From the NCBI GenBank assembly GCA_016235245.1, contig JACRLO010000010.1, forward strand, positions 162,670-226,669: 64,000 nt of DNA. The letters are read 5' to 3'. This DNA is from Nitrospirota bacterium. GTDB lineage: Bacteria; Nitrospirota; Thermodesulfovibrionia; Thermodesulfovibrionales; UBA6898. The notes beneath the pieces were generated by a model, which worked only from the letters and a program-made list of their open reading frames with translations, was not told where the DNA came from and ran no database searches. The position numbers and the translations under genes are program-made. This document shows, piece after piece, positions 43,301 through 50,928 of the stretch (the first letter of the stretch is position 1; every line of letters starts with the position of its first letter).

Positions 43301-43851
43301 TGCTTGAAGGTTCTGACCGCATCAATAACATTGTAACCAGCCTGAAGGCCTATACCTCTCCTTTGGGTGACTATGTATCTGAAAACGTTGATCTGAATGA
43401 AGTCGTCCGGTCTTCCCTTGAGATCCTTGACAGCCAGATCAAGACAGCCACTGATAACTTCCGCTGGATTCCTGATGAAGAGGTTCCGCATGTGAGGGGC
43501 AACAGACAGGCGCTTGAGCAGGTTGTGACGAACCTTATCACCAATGCGCTGCAGGCGCTCACAGACAGGACAAAAGGCGTTTCTGTTTATTCCCGCTATG
43601 AGAGGGGGCCTAATGTTGTTATAATCGAGGTCACCGATGAGGGTGTTGGGATGACTCAGGAAATTTTACGCCGCGCATCGAACCCTTTTTTTACGACAAA
43701 ACGCGACAGGAGTGGTGTCGGACTGGGGTTGGCCATAGCGTCATCCATTGTCACCAATCATAATGGATCTATCGTATTTGAGTCGGAAGCCGGTGCGGGG
43801 ACTACGGTTATGGTGAGTCTGCCGTGCTCATATTCATCATCTGCCGAATAG
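40327..43851 (+). CDS. Soluble multi-PAS histidine kinase (module 1)
   Basis: The 1174-residue protein has no membrane segment. I count about seven PAS domains (each ending in a D-I-T/S-E/D-R-K phrase), with a coiled coil after the second (about residues 255-290). Two PAS units carry Cys groups, KKCFEVYRNATERCEDC and EVCYSTLHDRDSICPWC. HisKA has His934 in AGITHEINNPN, followed by a HATPase with LITNALQAL, DEGVGM and GVGLGLAI. The gene is 13 bases before a sigma-54 activator, its likely partner. The segment after the His box (EINNPNAFIMSNAQLLQDIW) resembles that of the module 2 kinase at 53344, which suggests common descent. Confidence 0.9.
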   Translation: MRNGTERSYLELVELAMSVVLRWDISGTVTFINEYGAELFGYQKKELVGRNIMGTIVDETESTGRNLRTIIKEIVTQPEKYRDNENENVTKDGKRLWMHWRNTAVLDSAGSLTEIISIGNDITGRKQAEEALKVSEARYLSILEDQTELICRYRHDGRISFVNGAYARYYGKQPGELLDRNYIPHIPEPDLSIVLDKVRKISFDEPIMQLTHRVIMTDGTIRWQHWTHRGIFTENGILIECQAVGRDITERKKIEQKLDTYQLHLEKMVEERTKNLEEAISSLTNEIDRRKEVEAALERNRLLLSGVFNSIQDGIAVVDRDQNIIMANRAVEKLFPNHSPVGFKIKKCFEVYRNATERCEDCATIRAIEGRVSQVETIPFNCAGSGEGWLEVYVFPFLGEEGEIKGVIQYLKDITERKRAEQHLALMNFALNNSHEAVFLTDENARFNYVNEESCRVLGYTRAELLGLGVPDIDPDFPAERWPDHWNDLKTQRSVVFEGRHRTKDGYAFPVEIKANHFDFDGRDYCLTLVRDITERKRAEEILRRSEEKYRTLFEESFDGLFISSPEGNILDINKKGIQILGYDTKEEVMSLDLERDIYACPPDRRRILSMVNDLGTAEYEVSIRRKRGETIVARCSLTAVQGDKGAITAYRGIIRDITEFKRVETAEMEAKRALQESEKRYRDLFQKAGEGILLLTVNGDIYSMNESFAAMHGYSIEEMLHMKLADLDIGLDPRVDAERKKKIVADGGLIFEVAHRHKAGHTIEFEVSVSFTELSGEKYFICFHRDISERKNAERELREKEGKLRAMIESFDGLIYICSQDYRIEFMNEKLIERTGRNAVGEVCYSTLHDRDSICPWCVNDRVFRGEIVRWELQSPKDGRWYYVVNTPIRHVDGSFSKQAMIMDITDKIKLEERARINDQLAVLGQLSAGITHEINNPNAFIMSNAQLLQDIWRDAEQVLLQQWRQVGDFSLGGLSFPAMKEDVQKAIRYLLEGSDRINNIVTSLKAYTSPLGDYVSENVDLNEVVRSSLEILDSQIKTATDNFRWIPDEEVPHVRGNRQALEQVVTNLITNALQALTDRTKGVSVYSRYERGPNVVIIEVTDEGVGMTQEILRRASNPFFTTKRDRSGVGLGLAIASSIVTNHNGSIVFESEAGAGTTVMVSLPCSYSSSAE

Positions 43852-43864
43852 GTGACAGACCTGT

Positions 43865-45295
43865 ATGTATAACGGAAGCGAACATAATTCATGCGTGCTG
43901 CTCGTTGATGATGAGCAGGCCATTCTCGATACCTACAGCCTTATCCTTCGTGCTGCTGGCATTGACCAGGCAAGAACCTGTCAGGACAGCCGGGATGTCC
44001 TGCCGTTCCTTGCCGAATTTGGCGCAGCTGCTATTGTGCTCGATGTATTAATGCCCCATCTCTCCGGCCCTGAACTTCTCCTGACCCTTAAAAAGGACTA
44101 CCCGTATATACCGGTTATCATGATGACATCATCAAATGATGTCGAAACCGCCATCAATTGTATGAAATATGGCGCTTCAGACTACCTTACCAAGCCGGTA
44201 GAGAAGAGTCGGTTTGTCGCCGTTATTAAAAGAACGCTCGATATGAAAGAACTGAGCCTTGAGGCGTCTGCTCTCAGACATTCTCTGATCTGCAGGGACT
44301 TGAGGCATCCGGAGGCGTTTTCGTCCATAGTGACCGGAAGCGAGAAGATGCAGAGCGTCTTTCGATATATTGAAGCGATCGGCATGTCGAAGCAGCCTGT
44401 CCTGATCACCGGGGAGACAGGCGTTGGAAAAGAACTCATGGCGCAGGCGATCCATCGTATTTGTGGCCGCAAAGGTGAGCTTGTTGCCGTTAATGTCGCT
44501 GGGCTCGACGACAGTATGTTTTCCGATGCCCTGTTCGGCCACGAGAGGGGCGCCTTCACCAGCGCTGAAAAACAACGCGGAGGACTTATACAGCAGGCTG
44601 CCGGAGGAACGCTTTTTCTTGATGAAGTCGGCGACATGCAGGAGGCATCACAGGTCAAACTCCTCAGGCTGCTGCAGGAGAATATTTATTACCCGCTGGG
44701 CTCAGACATGCCAAAAAAGAGTGATGCACGGATTGTTGTGGCTACCAACAAGGACCTCCATAGCTGCATGCATGAAGGCGTTTTTCGAAAAGACCTGTAC
44801 TACCGGCTCAACACGCACCATGTCCATATGCCCCCTCTCAGAGAGAGGCCTGAGGACATTCCATTGCTGACGGATTATTTCTTGGCAGAGGCCGCAGCAT
44901 CCATGAACAGGAAAAAGCCGGCAACAACGCCTGGTCTTCTCCCCCTGCTTGGCCTGTACCATTTCCCGGGGAATGTCCGGGAGTTGCAGGGGATGTGCTA
45001 TGATGCCGTGGCACGTCATAAGTCTGGTGTGCTTTCAATGGAAAGTTTCAGAGAGGTCATACAGCACAATGCGCCATCTCTCGATCTTACCGTGATGTCA
45101 TGTTTTGGCGCACAGCCCGCCGTCACCTGCTCTTTTTCGCATTTTCCGACCAAGAAAGAGATCGATGATTTTTTTATGCAGAAGGCGCTTGAACTCTCCA
45201 TGGGCAATGTCAGTATGGCTGCGTCTCTTCTTGGGATAACACGGCAGGCCATTCATAAAAAGCTGAACAAACATACGAAGCGTTCGGAAGCCTGA
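43865..45295 (+). CDS. NtrC-family response regulator with GAFTSA loop (module 1)
   Basis: The 476-residue protein has a receiver (Asp60 in IVLDVLMP, Lys in LTKPVE), an AAA+ sigma-54 activator domain with GETGVGKE and LFLDEVGDM, and a Fis-type helix-turn-helix (NVSMAASLLGITRQAIHKKL). The loop that contacts sigma-54 reads GAFTSA at residues 229-234, where nearly all family members have GAFTGA; the second Gly is Ser233. In the paralogue at 55869 the loop is GAYTGA. It could be an activator with altered sigma-54 contact or one with reduced activity. The preceding gene is its probable kinase and the next gene has a sigma-54-type promoter. Confidence 0.93.
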   Translation: MYNGSEHNSCVLLVDDEQAILDTYSLILRAAGIDQARTCQDSRDVLPFLAEFGAAAIVLDVLMPHLSGPELLLTLKKDYPYIPVIMMTSSNDVETAINCMKYGASDYLTKPVEKSRFVAVIKRTLDMKELSLEASALRHSLICRDLRHPEAFSSIVTGSEKMQSVFRYIEAIGMSKQPVLITGETGVGKELMAQAIHRICGRKGELVAVNVAGLDDSMFSDALFGHERGAFTSAEKQRGGLIQQAAGGTLFLDEVGDMQEASQVKLLRLLQENIYYPLGSDMPKKSDARIVVATNKDLHSCMHEGVFRKDLYYRLNTHHVHMPPLRERPEDIPLLTDYFLAEAAASMNRKKPATTPGLLPLLGLYHFPGNVRELQGMCYDAVARHKSGVLSMESFREVIQHNAPSLDLTVMSCFGAQPAVTCSFSHFPTKKEIDDFFMQKALELSMGNVSMAASLLGITRQAIHKKLNKHTKRSEA

Positions 45296-45333
45296 CCAAT
45301 TTTGTAATACCTGCATTTTTGTTGTACCCCTGC

Positions 45334-45408
45334 AACTTTATTTACACCCCATTTCAAAATTAGTGTTTGACTCCCGATAGTTATTGAAAGTTGTAAACTT
45401 TATTTACA
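45334..45408 (+). promoter_or_regulatory. Two direct repeats, possible enhancer sites for a sigma-54 activator
   Basis: AACTTTATTTACA occurs at 45334-45346 and 45396-45408, start to start 62 bases. The second is part of a perfect dyad TGTAAA-N5-TTTACA. They lie about 140 and 80 bases upstream of the sigma-54-type promoter at 45475, the normal range for activator sites. Confidence 0.5.
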
Positions 45409-45474
45409 TAACCCGTCCAGGCCTTTTTTCCTGATTTTACTGTTTAAACAAGGCATATGCGCTATCGCAATGTC

Positions 45475-45489
45475 TGGCATATTCTATGC
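45475..45489 (+). promoter_or_regulatory. Sigma-54-type promoter of receiver gene 1
   Basis: TGGCATATTCTATGC keeps the invariant GG and GC with 10 bases between them. The same motif, TGGCATA-N4-ATGC, occurs at 57553-57567. The start would be near 45501, 40 bases before the receiver ATG. Confidence 0.75.
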
Positions 45490-45540
45490 AATAAAGATTG
45501 TAAGATCTGGAATTTATTCCACGTGTGGTGTGAGAAGACA

Positions 45541-45930
45541 ATGACAAATAATGATCATGCAAAACACATTCTGATAGCAGACGATGAAGTTCCGTTCAGG
45601 TTTGCGGCTGTGCTGGCTCTGCGCCGGGCAGGGTACCGGACAAGCGAGGCGCAGGATGGCGCTGATGCCCTGGTGAAAATATTGGGCAACGGGACACATA
45701 TCCCTTTCGATCTGATTATCCTGGATATTCATATGCCCTACCTCAGCGGGCTCAAGGTCTGTGACATTCTCCGGGAGCGGGGCGTATATGTCCCGGTGCT
45801 TTTTGTTGCAGCCTTTGTTGATGAGAGTGAGATTGAAAGAATTGTGCCTGACAATGCCTATAGTCTGCTTAAGAAACCCTTCAGAATTGAGCAGATGATC
45901 AGCAAGGTCCAAGAGATGGTATGCCAATAA
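45541..45930 (+). CDS. Stand-alone receiver protein (module 1)
   Basis: A 129-residue CheY-like receiver: ILIADDEVPFRFAAVLALRRAGY, Asp62 in LIILDIHMP, and Lys in LLKKPFR. The conserved Thr/Ser that follows the third strand is Ala here (LFVAAFVDE), while the paralogue at 57581 has Ser. The switch on phosphorylation may therefore differ. It begins at MTNNDHAKH; the frame extends upstream to 45457, but that part spans the sigma-54 promoter. Its C-terminus overlaps a 51-codon frame. Target unknown; the cluster suggests chemotaxis or a phosphate sink. Confidence 0.88.
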   Translation: MTNNDHAKHILIADDEVPFRFAAVLALRRAGYRTSEAQDGADALVKILGNGTHIPFDLIILDIHMPYLSGLKVCDILRERGVYVPVLFVAAFVDESEIERIVPDNAYSLLKKPFRIEQMISKVQEMVCQ

Positions 45931-46076
45931 CAGTCAGGAAAGCGGCAAAGAGCGCCTTTGACCGCAGGATGCTCCTTACCGTGATTCTGCTTCAGGCTCC
46001 ACTGCAGGCGGCGGTCAGTGCCGGCGTAATGGTTTTTCTGGCAGTGCAACGTATCGGGATGAGCGGAATACGATAA
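45921..46076 (+). CDS. Possible 51-residue membrane peptide
   Basis: An ATG inside the last codons of the receiver gene opens a 51-codon frame: a basic N-terminus (VRKAAKSAFDRR) followed by a hydrophobic run (MLLTVILLQAPLQAAVSAGVMVFLAV). The overlap and the one-helix shape are plausible for a small membrane protein, but there is no clear ribosome site and no family I recognise. Confidence 0.3.
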   Translation: MPITVRKAAKSAFDRRMLLTVILLQAPLQAAVSAGVMVFLAVQRIGMSGIR

Positions 46077-46105
46077 CACTCTTTTAGAAAAAGGAGGAGG
46101 GAATC

Positions 46106-46309
46106 ATGGACTGTCCATATTACGGAGAGGGGCTGGTACGGTGGTGCGGTGCAACGGAACTGTCATACATCCCAAGCATTCGTGAAGTTGTGCGCAATTG
46201 CACAGACAACTTCTGCGACTGCATTCACCATGAAGGGAAGAGCCTGTTGCAGAAAACAGACGGCAGCTGTCCAAATGCGGCAAGCTGCCCTCAACCATCT
46301 AGATGCTGA
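46106..46309 (+). CDS. Small Cys-rich protein, 67 residues
   Basis: AAGGAGGAGG stands a few bases before the ATG, one of the best ribosome sites in this part of the window. The product has eight Cys in 67 residues (MDCPYYG, RWCG, NCTDNFCDC, SCPNAASC, final Cys), which suggests metal or iron-sulfur binding. I do not recognise the family. It lies between the module 1 receiver and the large chemoreceptor, and its last codons overlap the next small frame. Two other small Cys-containing genes occur in this cluster (50198 and 58032). Confidence 0.6.
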   Translation: MDCPYYGEGLVRWCGATELSYIPSIREVVRNCTDNFCDCIHHEGKSLLQKTDGSCPNAASCPQPSRC

Positions 46310-46563
46310 TCCCTGGGGCCAGGATATTCCTCAATGACGGCGTGTTCACCCCGTGTGAACATCTGACGCCGCGGAGGATGAACGTTATCAGGAGCGTGCT
46401 GCAGGAAGAGCTAACGGGGAATTCAAGGGAAGCAAAAATCGAGCAGATAGACGGACAGGCACAGGTGGTCTTCTCAGGAATACTCACCATCGAACATGCC
46501 AGTCAGATGAAAGAGACACTGCATAATGTTCTGACCGGCATGGAAGAGGAGTTGGTGAACTGA
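46303..46563 (+). pseudogene. Truncated STAS-like protein
   Basis: The second half of this 86-residue frame (KIEQIDGQAQVVFSGILTIEHASQMKETL) matches the first strand-helix part of the complete STAS protein at 60610 (VEQNNGMADIAFSGAVTIEQMPEMKKVL). The rest of the domain is missing and no other frame continues it. The first 25 residues are unrelated; ATG 46378 after GGAGG is another possible start. Either a decayed copy or a short regulator. Confidence 0.4.
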
Positions 46564-46575
46564 TAGTTACGGAGT

Positions 46576-46752
46576 ATGCACATTGAGACGAAGAAGACAA
46601 TGGCTGATGAAGCCTTTGAGATAAATGAAGAGAATGGCTCAGGGGACAAGAAACGCACTGCGAGTATGGAGACAAAGGCAGAAAGGAACGTGAAATTGCC
46701 GCGCAGAGGAGCGGTGAAAAACTCACGGCGTCAGACGCACTGCAACTATTAA
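46576..46752 (+). CDS. Possible 58-residue charged protein before the chemoreceptor
   Basis: An ATG with GGAG two bases upstream opens 58 codons of charged, low-complexity sequence (many Lys, Glu, Arg), ending 12 bases before the chemoreceptor start. There is no family match and the ribosome spacing is poor. It may be only a spacer in the message. Confidence 0.25.
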   Translation: MHIETKKTMADEAFEINEENGSGDKKRTASMETKAERNVKLPRRGAVKNSRRQTHCNY

Positions 46753-46764
46753 CAGGAGGGCACA

Positions 46765-49695
46765 ATGAAATGGGTTAACAATTTGAAGATCGGGACAAAG
46801 CTGCTGGGCGGTTTCATTCTGGTTGCTGTAATCGCAGCCAGTATCGGCCTAATCGGCTATATGAGTATGAGTACTATGGGCAGGGAATTCGATGAAGTAA
46901 CGGATAACAGGCTGCCGAGTATTTTGGGCCTGGGGATGATAAATGAAGCGCAAACCGCAGTAGGCCGTGCGGAACGCACCAGCATTATGCTAGGGGAAGT
47001 CACCGATGCACAGAAACAGCGATTGAAAGAGTCCTGGGAGAATGCCGAAAAAGGCTGGAAGATTTATGAGCCTCTGCCGCAAACAAAAGAAGAGGAGGCG
47101 CTCTGGAAACAGTTTACGCCTGCCTGGGAGGCGTGGAAAAAAGAGCATGAAAGGATAGTGCTCCTTGTTTCTGCGGGGAAAATGGAAGAGGCAAAAAAGG
47201 CGACAATGGGCGCCGGAAGGGACGCATCAAAACTCGCTGAAGGGCTGCTCGGCAAGATCATTGATCTGAATGTGCAGATTGCACACGATGTAAAGAAGCA
47301 CGCCGAGGCCCAGGAGAGTATGTCAATGAAACTGATGGCAATGATGACAATCATCGGTTTTATCATGGCAATAGGCCTTGGGCTGATTATTACCAGAGGC
47401 ATTAAAACACAACTGGGCGGTGAACCTGCTCTGGTAGCTGAGATCGCCGGCAGAGTTGCTGCGGGTGATCTCTCAATGGAGATTGATACAAAAGGGAAGA
47501 GTGAGGCGAGTATCATGGCGGCCATGAGCAGAATGGTCGGTTCCATTAAGGCACTGGTTTCTGACGCCAACATGCTCTCGAATGCCGCAGTCGAAGGAAA
47601 ACTGGCCACCCGCGCTGATGCGACCAAACATCAGGGAGATTTCCAGAAGATCGTGACAGGGGTAAACGGTACGCTTGATGCTGTTATCGGGCCGTTGAAC
47701 GTTGCAGCCGAGTACGTGGATCGGATTGCCAGGGGAGATATACCATCGAAGATCAGCGACAGCTATCATGGTGATTTCAACGCGATCAGGAACAACCTTA
47801 ACCAGTGCATAGATGCCGTCAATGCACTGGTTTCCGACGCTAATATGCTCTCAAATGCAGCAATTGAAGGCAGATTGTCTGCGCGTTCCGATGCAGTGAA
47901 GCACCATGGCGATTACCGGAAGATCGTCGAAGGGATGAACAAGACCATAGATACCCTTGTGGGACACATTGATACCATGCCTCTGCCTGCCATGATCATT
48001 GACAAGGACTTTGGCATACGGTATATGAACGGAATCGGCGCGAAGATTCTGGGCAAAAGCCAGACGGAGTTGATAGGGGAGAAATGCTATAACAATTTCA
48101 AGACCTCCGACTGCAACACGGACAGATGCGCGTGTGGCCAGGCAATAAGGAAGGGTGTGGAAGCGTCCAGCGAGACGGACGCACATCCTTCAGGCATGAA
48201 TCTTGACATCTCTTACACAGGCCGGCCGATGAAAGATCTTGCAGGGAACATTATTGGCGCCTTTGAAGTGGTTGTGGATCAGACTGCGATCAAGCAGGCA
48301 GCCAGGAAGATGCAAAAAATCGCCGATTACCAGACAGTCGAGGTGACAAAACTTACCGATGGTCTGACCCGGATTGCCCAGGGAGATCTGAATGTCTCAA
48401 TTGAGGCGGCAGTCGGGGACGCTGACACAGCCGGAACCCGTGAGTCATTTGAGACCATCGGCAGCGCAGTGAACAGAACGATTCATGCCATAAAGGCACT
48501 ATCTGATGACGCAAATATGCTCTCGAAGGCGGCAGTGGCAGGTAACCTTGCCACTCGCGCTGATGCCACCAGACATCAGGGCGATTTTCAAAAGATCGTG
48601 GCCGGTGTCAATGAAACACTCGACTCTGTGATCAATCCCCTGAACGTTGCCGCTGACTATGTGGACAAGATCTCCAAAGGCAACATCCCGGCCAGGATCA
48701 CCGACTGCTATAACGGAGACTTTAATACCATCAAAAATAACCTCAACCTGATGATAGAAAACCTCTCAATGTTTGCGGCGGATGTGCAGGCAGCGTCAGA
48801 ACAGGTTGCAAGCGGAAGCCAGCAGATGAGCTCCGGGTCGCAGCAGATGTCACAGGGCGCAACAGAGCAGGCCTCATCCGTTGAGGAAGTATCGTCATCC
48901 ATGGAGCAGATGTCCTCCAATATCAGACAGAACGCTGACAATGCCCAGCAGACGGAAAAGATTGCCATCAAGTCTGCGGAGGATGCTAAAGCCGGCGGCA
49001 GGGCTGTAACAGAGACTGTTTCGGCGATGAAAGAGATAGCCGGCAAGATCTCGATTATCGAGGAGATTGCACGTCAGACAAATCTGCTGGCCCTGAATGC
49101 GGCCATAGAAGCGGCAAGGGCAGGAGAACATGGCAAGGGCTTCGCCGTAGTTGCATCAGAAGTCAGAAAGCTGGCAGAACGAAGCCAGGATGCAGCCGGA
49201 GAGATCAGTCAGCTTTCGACTACAAGTGTGCAGGTGGCTGAGAAGGCCGGAGAGATGCTCACAAAGCTGGTGCCTGACATCCAGAAGACGGCCGAGCTGG
49301 TGCAGGAGATCAGCGCAGCAAGCAACGAACAGAACACCGGAGCTGAACAGATAAACAAGGCGATCCAGCAGTTGGACCAGGTTATCCAACAGAATGCCGC
49401 AGCGTCCGAAGAGATGGCATCCACCTCCGAAGAACTGGCTTCCCAGGCAGAGCAGCTCCAGAGCACCGTAACATTTTTCAAGATTGAGGGGGTAACCAGC
49501 GGTATTTGGCAGGAGCCAAAAGCAAAGGCACATAAGCCTGTGGCTAAGGTTGAACATATAATGCACGCAAAACCCAAACCACAGACAACAGTTATTGCCC
49601 GCGGCCCAAAGGCAAAAATGGTAGCGGCCGGAATTGGCATTGATTTGGGCGGCAACGGTCATGACCATCTCGACGAACAGTTCGAGAATTATTAG
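46765..49695 (+). CDS. Methyl-accepting chemotaxis protein with multiple HAMP-like repeats and PAS
   Basis: The 976-residue receptor has TM1 (about residues 13-33), a four-helix-bundle periplasmic sensor, TM2 (about 193-213), and then an unusual long linker. A unit of about 90 residues beginning [13 protein letters not shown] recurs near residues 262, 353 and 578; each looks like HAMP-type coiled coil. A PAS domain (about 405-510) with [18 protein letters not shown] sits between the second and third units. The C-terminal signalling hairpin is intact ([22 protein letters not shown]). The tail of about 60 residues is basic, then Gly/His-rich. AGGAGG precedes the ATG. CheW and the CheD-like gene follow. 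Confidence 0.92.
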   Translation: MKWVNNLKIGTKLLGGFILVAVIAASIGLIGYMSMSTMGREFDEVTDNRLPSILGLGMINEAQTAVGRAERTSIMLGEVTDAQKQRLKESWENAEKGWKIYEPLPQTKEEEALWKQFTPAWEAWKKEHERIVLLVSAGKMEEAKKATMGAGRDASKLAEGLLGKIIDLNVQIAHDVKKHAEAQESMSMKLMAMMTIIGFIMAIGLGLIITRGIKTQLGGEPALVAEIAGRVAAGDLSMEIDTKGKSEASIMAAMSRMVGSIKALVSDANMLSNAAVEGKLATRADATKHQGDFQKIVTGVNGTLDAVIGPLNVAAEYVDRIARGDIPSKISDSYHGDFNAIRNNLNQCIDAVNALVSDANMLSNAAIEGRLSARSDAVKHHGDYRKIVEGMNKTIDTLVGHIDTMPLPAMIIDKDFGIRYMNGIGAKILGKSQTELIGEKCYNNFKTSDCNTDRCACGQAIRKGVEASSETDAHPSGMNLDISYTGRPMKDLAGNIIGAFEVVVDQTAIKQAARKMQKIADYQTVEVTKLTDGLTRIAQGDLNVSIEAAVGDADTAGTRESFETIGSAVNRTIHAIKALSDDANMLSKAAVAGNLATRADATRHQGDFQKIVAGVNETLDSVINPLNVAADYVDKISKGNIPARITDCYNGDFNTIKNNLNLMIENLSMFAADVQAASEQVASGSQQMSSGSQQMSQGATEQASSVEEVSSSMEQMSSNIRQNADNAQQTEKIAIKSAEDAKAGGRAVTETVSAMKEIAGKISIIEEIARQTNLLALNAAIEAARAGEHGKGFAVVASEVRKLAERSQDAAGEISQLSTTSVQVAEKAGEMLTKLVPDIQKTAELVQEISAASNEQNTGAEQINKAIQQLDQVIQQNAAASEEMASTSEELASQAEQLQSTVTFFKIEGVTSGIWQEPKAKAHKPVAKVEHIMHAKPKPQTTVIARGPKAKMVAAGIGIDLGGNGHDHLDEQFENY

Positions 49696-49706
49696 GGGGG
49701 AAGCTT

Positions 49707-50201
49707 ATGAGTGTAACAGCCATACTTGAGACGACGCAATATCTGACGTTCAAGCTGGATGAAGAGGTATTTGCGGTAGATATATCGAAGGTGCGGGAAG
49801 TGCTTGATTTCACATCGGTAACGAAAGTGCCGAGGACGCCTGATTTCATGCGGGGAGTTATCAATCTGAGGGGCAGTGTGGTGCCGGTGGTTGATATGCG
49901 ACTGAAATTCGGGATGTCGGAGACGGAAAAGACGGTCAACACCTGCATTATTATTGTGGAAGTGAACCTGGACAATGAGACGACGGTGCTTGGAGCGCTG
50001 GCGGACTCTGTGCAGGAGGTGATGGACCTGGAGCCTGATCAGATAGAGCCTGCGCCGAGGATCGGGACGAGGCTCAGGACAGAGTTCATAAAAGGGATGG
50101 GCAAGAAAGACGACCACTTTATCATGATCCTTGATATCGACAAAATATTCTCGTCCGAAGAACTCGCAATGGTCCAGGAGTCAGCAGAGGTAGAGGCATG
50201 A
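49707..50201 (+). CDS. cheW: Chemotaxis coupling protein CheW
   Basis: CheW links receptors to CheA. The 164-residue product has the twin SH3-like fold with LTFKLDEEVFAVDISKVREVL, VPRTPDFMRGVINLRGSVVPVVDMR and GALADSVQEVMDL, all typical. It starts 11 bases after the chemoreceptor stop with GGGGGG as ribosome site. The stop overlaps a 47-codon frame as ATGA. Confidence 0.95.
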   Translation: MSVTAILETTQYLTFKLDEEVFAVDISKVREVLDFTSVTKVPRTPDFMRGVINLRGSVVPVVDMRLKFGMSETEKTVNTCIIIVEVNLDNETTVLGALADSVQEVMDLEPDQIEPAPRIGTRLRTEFIKGMGKKDDHFIMILDIDKIFSSEELAMVQESAEVEA

Positions 50202-50341
50202 GAAACGGCAGGCCGGTGCATGCATTCGGACATCAGACAAGGGTCTGCATTACATGCCCGAAAAGGTACGCACCGGCAGGCCGCAGTCGAAAGATTTGTC
50301 ATATGACGGTTGTTTCTGCAGTCTGCCGGAGGCTGGTATGA
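50198..50341 (+). CDS. Small Cys-containing ORF fitted between cheW and cheD-like gene
   Basis: A 47-codon frame whose ATG overlaps the cheW stop (ATGA, 50198-50201) and whose stop overlaps the cheD-like ATG (ATGA, 50338-50341). The peptide is basic with VCITCPKRY, KICHM and AVCRR, giving a CxxC plus two further Cys, as in a small zinc-binding peptide. The double ATGA fit is hard to explain by chance and suggests translational coupling. No family recognised. Confidence 0.4.
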   Translation: MRNGRPVHAFGHQTRVCITCPKRYAPAGRSRKICHMTVVSAVCRRLV

Positions 50342-50916
50342 CTACTCAGCCTGCAGGATTGCCTTTGGTCCTTCTCAACCCCGGAGAAATGCATTTTGCA
50401 GAAACCCCATCGGTCGTCAGGGCGGTGGTCGGAACCTCCATTTCGGTAATGCTTTTCAGCCGCCGGATGTCAATGGGCGCTATCTGTCACGGGCTTTTGC
50501 CTGCATGCTACTTCAGGCAGCTTTGCAAGGGAGGCTGCTCAGAACAGGCGACGTATGTGGAATGTGCGATAGAAAATATGATCGGGCAGTTTAAGGGCAG
50601 GGGTGCTTCCGCTCATGAGCTGGAAGTGAGGATCATCGGTGCTGCTGAACTGTTTGACGCGAAGAAACCGGAACGGCTTTGGGTGAATGTCGGATTCAGA
50701 AACTTTGTGGCTGCACGCTGGACTCTGCAGAAAAATGGAATTCGGAGGGCATCAACTGATATCGGCGGCATACATGCCAGGCAGGTCGCCTTTTATCCCC
50801 ACTCAGGAGAGGTAATCATGCACCGGTTAAACAAAAACACGGCCGAGCGTGGTTGTCAATGGAGGAAAGAGGATTGTTGTACGGCACGGCAGGCGGACGG
50901 CAAACTGGGTGAGTGA
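50338..50916 (+). CDS. CheD-like protein with Ser at the catalytic Cys position
   Basis: CheD deamidates receptor glutamines and works with CheC in some bacteria. The 192-residue product follows the CheD pattern: VVRAVVGTSISVMLF, GAICHGLLPAC, VRIIGAAELF, then VGFRNFVAARWTLQKNGI and TDIGGIHARQVAFYPHSGEV. In CheD the first block reads GSCVSV with the nucleophilic Cys; here it is GTSISV, so Ser replaces Cys, while the catalytic His in the second block is kept. It is either inactive, a Ser-type amidase, or a binding partner only. Two extra Cys pairs occur (CKGGC and EDCC). GGAGG lies 5 bases before the ATG. Confidence 0.8.
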   Translation: MTTQPAGLPLVLLNPGEMHFAETPSVVRAVVGTSISVMLFSRRMSMGAICHGLLPACYFRQLCKGGCSEQATYVECAIENMIGQFKGRGASAHELEVRIIGAAELFDAKKPERLWVNVGFRNFVAARWTLQKNGIRRASTDIGGIHARQVAFYPHSGEVIMHRLNKNTAERGCQWRKEDCCTARQADGKLGE

Positions 50917-50928
50917 CAAAAGGATTAT

